Source of the DNA: Phoronis australis
Lineage: Eukaryota > Phoronida > Phoronidae
Length of the DNA stretch: 60,000 bases
NCBI GenBank assembly: GCA_002633005.1
Contig: NMRA01000040.1
Coordinates: forward strand, 453,362-513,361
Direction of reading: 5' to 3'
The number at the start of each line of letters is the position of its first letter. Position 1 is the first letter of the stretch. The position numbers and the translations under genes are program-made. Under the pieces are notes generated by a model that did not search any database, had not been told where the DNA came from, and saw only the letters and a list, made by a program, of their open reading frames with translations. This document shows, one piece after another, positions 12,301 to 21,300 of the stretch.

Positions 12301-15300
12301 GGAGAGGTCTGCACGCATGCTTTTATTAGTATTCTAGAAATCATCAAAGTTGTACTGTTATTATTTTCATATGGTATTTATGTTTGTACGTATTTATATA
12401 GAACCTAATTTCTTCAGACATAATTTCAACAGGGCGTGTGTGTGTGTGTGTGTGTGTGNNNNNNNNNNNNNNNNNNNNNNNNNNNNNNNNNNNNNNNNNN
12501 NNNNNNNNNNNNNNNNNNNNNNNNNNNNNNNNNNNNNNNNNNNNNNNNNNNNNNNNNNNNNNNNNNNNNNNNNNNNNNNNNNNNNNNNNNNNNNNNNNNN
12601 NNNNNNNNNNNNNNNNNNNNNNNNNNNNNNNNNNNNNNNNNNNNNNNNNNNNNNNNNNNNNNNNNNNNNNNNNNNNNNNNNNNNNNNNNNNNNNNNNNNN
12701 NNNNNNNNNNNNNNNNNNNNNNNNNNNNNNNNNNNNNNNNNNNNNNNNNNNNNNNNNNNNNNNNNNNNNNNNNNNNNNNNNNNNNNNNNNNNNNNNNNNN
12801 NNNNNNNNNNNNNNNNNNNNNNNNNNNNNNNNNNNNNNNNNNNNNNNNNNNNNNNNNNNNNNNNGTGTGTGTGTGAATGGCGCGTGAAATTCCTTCCCCC
12901 GCTCCCCTTTCCAGGTACATTTTTATTGCCTTATATATCTATTAGTCGCTATTATATACTTTTGTTAAAGACAGAACTGAGGCACCCAACCTTAGACTGG
13001 CTACGTGATGTTGTCTGGGCAATAAATGTATGTATAAAAAACATGTAGAGCCTAAGACTATAATGTTCGTATTACTCTCAGGTAGAGATAACGACCGGCG
13101 GGTGTTGCATGCAAAATCTGGGCGTCAACCAACACTCACCTTGCCCGTTGCTGCCGTTTAAGTGAAAAACAATCTCATAAACGTCATTTTCTTGCATAAT
13201 TCTCTGCCTTTTGTAACAAAAAAAAAGTTCGTCATCATTTTGAAAACAGTTCGCTCATGACATGCGCACGCGCCATTTCCTAAATTGGGAGATGATGTCA
13301 GCTTCGCAGCAACAAATTTTGTTCTAAAATTTGGTTGCTGGTATTACAATACTAAAAACTTGTAACGAAATGAAACCAGTTCCGATGATTTGTTGTGACA
13401 TGTACGCAACCTCATGGAAGAAGAACAGTTGATTGAGGAATCGACTATAAAGAAATTGGCCAATAGGTGACACAATATTTCATGACGCCGAAAGCCGACA
13501 CAAAAGATTGCACCACAATTTTAGTAGCAGAATAACAGTAGAACGCCAATTTTTCCAACACAGTGGTAAATAATTTAGTTAACTCGAGGATGAATGTAGG
13601 TTTTAATGATTCTAAATTTGTGTCACATTTTTTCGGTTAGTTTTTTACCCACATCGGTGCAAAGCTGTATATTTAGTACACAGCTTTGCACCAAGGCTAG
13701 GTGATGCTATGAGATGTTTTTTGTTTCTCGTACAGATGGTTGCCATTTTTTGCTTTGCCTCCAGAACCAGGATGGCGGAAATGAAAATGTTTCAATTTGA
13801 ATTTTATTGTTTGCATTATCCAGAAAATCAGAGATCGGTAAACGAAGTTTTTTAAAATGATTTAAACGAAAGACTAGCAGAAGATGCCCACTCTCTCAAA
13901 ATTGCCCAGGAGGTATTAACTATTCCATGCCAGCATTATTTAACTGGTCTTGGCTAATTATCATTTTATGGCTTGGTCATCCATTAATCCAAAAGTAATT
14001 CCATCGGTGGCTTATCAGCCAATTATACACATATGGTGACTCACAATAGAAGCCTGATAAGAGTGAAGGTGGATAAATACAGTGTTCCTATAGTTTCCTG
14101 TTGTAGTGGATTTGTTTGGGACATGATAAATGTCAACTTCATGCGTTTCACTGTTGTCCACATTTAGGATTGGATGACAACTTTGAGGATTAAACAACAA
14201 TCACAAGGTTTTACTCTGTCAACTCAAGTCTGTATGTAATACATCCTGACAAACTTTCAACAAAACACAACATCTTTAGTTGAAACATTCCACCNGTTCA
14301 CCTTAATCACTGGGGTTAGGACCAATCTTATTTAGTGGGAATGTTCACAGCATGCTGATCACAATGAACTTAAAAGAAAACGGGTATTTTGATGTGGCCA
14401 AATAAAAGTCTTACTGAGTTTCTATCGGGTGTCTTGTGCAATGTGCAATTCGGGCATCGAACCACCTGAGTTTCGTAATATGTTATAGCAAATCTACAGT
14501 CTTAAGCAACTTCCCCTATAGAAGACTAAACACACACCACACAATCTTTACAAGTTAAATAAGAACTGAGCAATGAGCATTTCATAGAAGTTAACTTGTA
14601 GGACAAAATCTAACCTGTAAAAATCTCATCTATGTTACTGCGTAACTCTTGCATGGTCTTCTCCAGTTGTTTCTTCTCAGAAGTCATATTCTGAATGGTC
14701 GCACGCACCTCAAACAGTTTACACATTTCTGTAGTCAATTGAGCCTTCCTTTCCTTAAAACGACCAAAAAAACATTTCAATTTTATAAAGATTTTTTTAC
14801 ATAAGAACTATTCCGAATCGTACTTTGACATACAAGTTAATCAGAACTGAAAAATTCAAACAGTTTGCACAGTAACACCAATTTGTACCTTGGAAGCAGA
14901 GATTGACTAAATGATTGTTATAATAAGTTATTGAACCTTGCTTTGGTAAAATGACTATTACCTTGGGACATCCCACTTTACACAATGGTGAGGTGAACGT
15001 TTCGATTTAATTTCGCGAAACAAAAAAAATCGAGTTGTGAAATAAGCCACATTCATTTTCTGTGGTGATACCATGACAGAAATGGGTGTAATTTTTGGCT
15101 CACTGAACGGGTTCAATCTGACGTTATTTTAATTGAATTTGGCCACTTTTGACCCACCTATGTGGTGCTCAATATACCCATGTCACTACTGAAAATAACA
15201 CTGACAGTGAAAAAAATCATCCAACAAATTGTTTCCAATTATTGTGAAAGGACACTATTCCAAAATGAGAAAGTCAGGCATATTATATACCGGTAAGCAC

Positions 15301-18300
15301 AAATCGACTGTTTCGAAGCACGGCATGTTTCGGTAGATACTTCCATTATTGACAAACTCATCAAAAGGCAAATAAGCAAACAGTATCCATGATTATTACG
15401 TGACAGAGCTGAAATCCACTTGTACCAAACAATACTCAACACTGGCACTTAAATGGAAAACTCCATGGACAGTCTTCAAGGGAACCATATGTTAAGTAGA
15501 TTAAAACTAAAGTTACATTCAACTTTCAGAGGCTATCACTTCCCGAGTGATTTAAGATTTTAAGATTCAACCACCCTCATTTGTCCCAAAAGCGTGTCCT
15601 AGGCTGATTTTTAGAAGATTGTACTAGTACGCACACACTGGGCATATATCTTTGCTGGGCATAAGTTAAAGAAACCTCTGCAGGGAGCAACTATGTATCT
15701 CCCTATTACCTGAACTGGTCTTAGTTTCTCGTTGACCTCATCCAATTTCACCGCCACCTGATCCCTTCTCATCTGCACGTCGGCCATGTTGTTGTGGAGC
15801 TCCTCTGCTCGTTCTTTATTTTGCTTCAAGTACTTGATCTCTGCTTTGTACGCCGATGTCTCAGATGTCTAAGAAACAAGTAGTATTACTACACAGAGGT
15901 CAAATTTGGCATACACCATTTGTTGCTGCTTCATGAGCTCATTCTCGAGGATCTATTGTCAGTTCTTCCAAAACTTGAAAATGATGATCTCTCTAACCTT
16001 TGGAGAAAAAGCAAATCAAAACCTCTGTTACTGCAATACATGGGTGGGGTTTTTCACATTGAACATTTCAGGGCTAAAACAAAAGTTAGATGTGTGAAGT
16101 GTAGAAACAACTTACTTGAGTCGTCTTCACTTTGCGGATACTTTCGAGAGCCTTCACGTAACGCGTCGATGCAAAGATGTCATCAAATCTCTGCTTCAGT
16201 GCTTTGCCTTCACTCAGTGGCCAGTTAGACTCCTCCTGGTGGCAGAAGATGACACTATCCAGGATCGGCTTGGACACGCCCAGGGCGTGGATCATCTGGA
16301 AACGAGAGATCGGAAAATTTCAGCAAAAACACAATTGGAAAATTCATACTCTGTGCTAGATTATTATTATTGACACATCTACTAAGTTCAGAAACTTAAA
16401 ACATATTTCGCTCTGATAATCTGGCTAAAAACGAAATTCGAATCTGGCCTTTTACTCTCATAAAATGGCTCTCAATATTCCGCACAATGGATTCTATTTC
16501 TGTTACCAACCCAAGTTATAGGCAATGCGTACACGCGCCATTTTCAAAATCGCAATTTTTGGGTAGGCCAACCCCAATGCACTCAGAAGCATTTTCCTGA
16601 GTCACACGTACTCGTGCCAGTTTCAAATTCGCAATTTTAGGTTTGGCCAACTTGAATAAACTCAGAATGCGTTTTATCAAGTCGTTGGTGGTTTCAATGT
16701 TCATGTTGGTAACAGAAATCGAAATCTAACATGGTAAGGAATATTACAAGACCAATTGTTCGACAGTAAAAATCTCAAGACGAATTTCAGTTTTAGCCTT
16801 TTGCAGCTTTTATTATTTAGCGTAGCCAGCTTTCCTCCAGGTAAGCTGCAGGGACATGCTCACTAACAGTGTGTGTTTTCCCAACACCACTTTTCCACAA
16901 ACAAGTATTTAGTAATTTCAGACTCCATTATGTGAAAAACGTCTCACTTGTTTCAAAATTACAAACTGGAAAGATCACTAAATTATGGGTCAATAATCAA
17001 GTTCTTAATGGTCCAAAATAAAAGAATTTTTGCGGCGTACAAAACTTCCACAACTGGTTGAGGATACTAATACGTGCGCAGGAGCTTAGGAGGCCTCTCA
17101 TCTCAGGAAGTATCATTCCTGAATACGGCTCAAACAGAAACCATATATTTTCAATTAGGTTAAATAATCTCCCAGACACATACATACTCAAAATGTCCGC
17201 GTACGTGTTTTGGAAAAAGAAGTTAAGACACTTTGACGAAACAGACTGGGAATATGCAGAAATGGGTAACTTTGGCCAATGAGATATCTCGAATGCAACA
17301 TCGTCTATGAGGTTTATAATAACAATATCACAATATACAATGCTTATTCTCTTCCCACTCGGGGATTTTCCTGCTTTCAAGATCTCGCAGATTACTACTT
17401 TGTTGCAAAAGGACCCTTAGAAATCAATAATTTCTACTAAGAATGACTTTCTGCGAGATGTGAATGACAGGGAAGAGTACCTCTTTGTTCAAGTCGGCAC
17501 ACTTCGACGTAATATGGGAGGAAGTGCCGTCTGCCATTTGACGCTGGATAACACCATCCAGTGTGCGACATTCAATCTTGCTCTACAACAGAAAACAAAA
17601 ACAGCCATTGCAATTATTTGTCAAAAGAAAGCTTTTATACAGAATTTGTGTGCAGAACAGAGCCAAATTTGTGCGAGGAACATCACGACCGAAACAAAAT
17701 CTGTCTGCTGTAAATGATAATGCTTTCAAAATATCTTCAACTTGTCAATCATTGAAATATGAAGCCACTGCTGTGTGCAGGAGGCTTCTCCATATCACAG
17801 ATTGTAAAAGTAAGTAGCTTGCCTTGACTACGCTTTCAGGAAATGGGCATGAATAAATTCGTTTTTACCACAAAAGTCAGTATCTTAAACTAGAGAATAA
17901 AGTGGCAATACATCTGCTTTCTGTCAAAAAAACTAACATTTGATTTAGACCACTTAACGTTATGAAATTAGTCTAAAATATTGTTCTTACAAAAATTAGA
18001 AATTTCAAAACTTCAAAAGAACTGAGCCTGTTATTTTGTGAGACCAGGCTCTACCAGATGGCTTGTCACGTCATGTTGTTTTATGCATCAAGCATTGTCA
18101 CAAGGAATAACATCTGCCATTTCCTTGCAAACCCAAAGCTAATTTCTCATCTGAATAAGAAACAAGTTGAAATCAATTTTATACAGAGTGGTCAATATTC
18201 TCAATAAAAAAGTTTTTTCTTGGACGGAACACGGGTTTGTAGCAGTTTTAATACCTTAAACTAATTTTCTCTGCAACTGATACTTTTTAAAACCTCATGC

Positions 18301-21300
18301 TTAGGAGGTTCTGCTGCCTACAAAAATTATTTAAAAATTAGATCACTAATCTTTTTCAATTATTATGCTTATAGGACATTATTTATTCAATTAGAAAGCA
18401 GTCCAGCTTTGCTTTTTAAAAGCACAGATATGGAATAACAAGTTGAACATGATGTGAAGATATGGAACACCAACAAGATGTAAAGATATGGAATACCAAT
18501 ATGATGTGAAGATATGGAATACCAATATGATGTGAAGATATGGAACACCAACATGATGTAAAGATATGGAATACCAACATTGGAATGGGGAATTGTTGTC
18601 CCAGAGTAGTCTCGACCAGATTGTTAAAAAACAATCTCATACCAGAATATTATGTATCTCATGCTGAAAACTTGTTTTGAGTTATCTAGCTTGGCAAGAT
18701 TCATATGTGCTGAATTTAATTTAATATCAACAACTGGTAGAAGAATGAACACTAAACGTTCACAAAGGGTGCCCGTTTGTTGTGACTTAAATGCTGAAAA
18801 TGAAATTTATTTTTTAAATTAACTTGTGTGTCCTTTATATAACAATCTTCGCTAGCGATACTTGCCAGCTATTAAAAATATACTGTCGATGGTACTTTAA
18901 TTTGCACATATGATGAAAACTAACTAGTGTATAAATGAATTAAGAAAATTTCAACAAGTTTTAGTTAAAAGCTAAAGAAATACGTAAATCTATAGTTGAT
19001 CTAGATAATGTTTGCACAGAACTGTGAGCCAGTGGTCTTACCACAAGAAATACAATATAAAAAAGTCACCTTCTTCTGCGTGGCCGTCAATGACCGAGTG
19101 ATAATCGTTTTCTTGTTCATGACATCGTGAAACTGGAACCGCACCTGGGCTTTCACCTCCCTCTCCCCAGCCACCTTAAAATGGAATAAACACAGTTTGG
19201 TGAAATTATAAAGAAATTAAATAATTCACAAACGACACAGTCAGATTGAATTATGTTATTAGTGTTTATCCATGGATTCCAATTATGTCATCAAAATTCT
19301 GTGTCAAAAACATACACTGAAAACAATAAAGGACAAGCTACAGATTGGGAATAAAATTGTGTTTCATTGAAAAGTGCTGAAATTGCATACCCAAGAACTA
19401 ATTAGTCAATCAATCAATCAATTTTTTTCACATGAACAGCAACTCTGAGGAGTTACACAAATATATGTACGTATTATTGTGAAATCATTTATTGAAATTC
19501 TATATAAGCAAGTGAACACTTATAGGAGTCTGTTTTGTTGTCCTACCAGCTACCTTGCTTAGTAACACAAGAAATGAGTAATCAAAAATGTTGTTTACTA
19601 TGGCATAACTAAAAACTACCAAAAATAGAAATAAATAAAGACTATGCTAGATAGGCATAAGGATACAACACCCTCGGACATGTACAAATAGAGCTTTGGC
19701 TAGAATGACATAATGAATGATGAAAAAATATAAGAAAGACTAGAATGAACAATTAACAATAACATTTGGGCAATAATTGGTCTATTTCATGATTTCACAA
19801 TTAACAGCAAGTGGAAATGAAATACGCCTTAAAGTTTGTGATTGTTCCGATGTAATTGTCTAGGAAAGGAAGGCCCTCACCGAGTGATTTCTAGTTTTGC
19901 TGATTTTAATGTCCAAGTAGAAACACGTCTCAAAATATTTCTAAAATAATTCTAATTATTATGTTATAGACAAGTATGATAATGGCAAATTTTAAAATTT
20001 AAAATCTTCCAACCTTATAGTGAATGCCAACAACTTTTCAAAATTGTCCAATTGTAACTATGATGTAAAGACTGGAGATGGTAAAGCATTACTTTGACGG
20101 TACTTATTGTTTTGGAAGCAAATAAATTTCACTTGTGTCCTAAATTGGTGACCGTAGCTTACGAATAAGCTGACATCTCTTCACCTGTCTGTAGTCACCT
20201 ATATTTAGCCTCTGAGAACTATCCTCTTACCTTAGGGTCATGGACAAAAGCGCCACCTTTTGTTCCAGGAGGTTGATCACCGGTGGTGATGTACTTAAGA
20301 CATTCTATAATTGTCTAAAACAAAGAGACAAAATTATAGTCAAATACCAATGAAAACACAATCAAACCGTGAATCATTGAGGGCACTTTTTTCATTTCAG
20401 AATCATTACCCAGATTATCAGTCCATACCTAAATGCTGTTTTTTAGACCCTAGATCAGCATACACTAAGCAAAATATTTTGCAGCAGAACTTTCGCAGCA
20501 AAACTTTCTCAGCAAAACTTCCACACAGGAGAATTTTTTGCCAAGTGAGTTACATTTACACGGGCCAAATCTTACCGAACGAAAATAGACCAGGAGAATT
20601 TCTCACCAAGTTGGTTCCCACCACATTACTCTTACTTTTGCACACTTATTGAACAATTCAGATATTGGTTAGCAGTTGCCTTTTGAAGATGACGAAACAT
20701 ACATACTGACAGACAAAATTTTTCCAATGAAGCTTTCACAGCAAAAATATCAAACCACGGCAGAACTTTGTCGAGAAATTTGCATCAAAATTGACCTCGC
20801 ACACTAAGTTAAAGTTTAGTGGTAAATGTTTTGCTAAGAGTGCATGGAATTTCACATTCGAGAATTCTAAAACAAAATGAATAATTGACTTTTCCAAATA
20901 AATGTTTGCGCCTCAGAAAGGCCAGTTCTTTGTGACTCAAATGTAAATGTGACTATAGACCAGAGGGACATAGGTAGCTTAATCTCTGAATCCAGGATGT
21001 TACATGATCATTGAGTAAATAAACATGTTGGCATTAGAGACATGAACTTTGGGTCAAAAAATGCAACCAAATGAGATACTAGAGAAAGCAATTACAAGCA
21101 AAATGGTATCTAGCATCCGACATGTTTTTACTAAGTTCTCAAATCACATAACACAGGGTCTCCCCAAAAGTGCTCGTACACTTCAGTGCAATGCCCAAAA
21201 TTCAAATTCAGTTACAGTGGCTCAGACTCTGTGCCCCTGCCTACTGCATTGTTACACCTTGATGTGAAAGCAGGCATGTGAGCTGTCCCATGCCCTATAT

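Noticed and set aside
12350-13048. Long open frames on both strands across 12.4-13.0 kb
   Set aside because: They consist almost entirely of N-derived X residues within a GT-repeat gap.
13656-13692. MicroRNA precursor
   Set aside because: The stem is only 13 bp and does not extend, too short for a Drosha/Dicer substrate.
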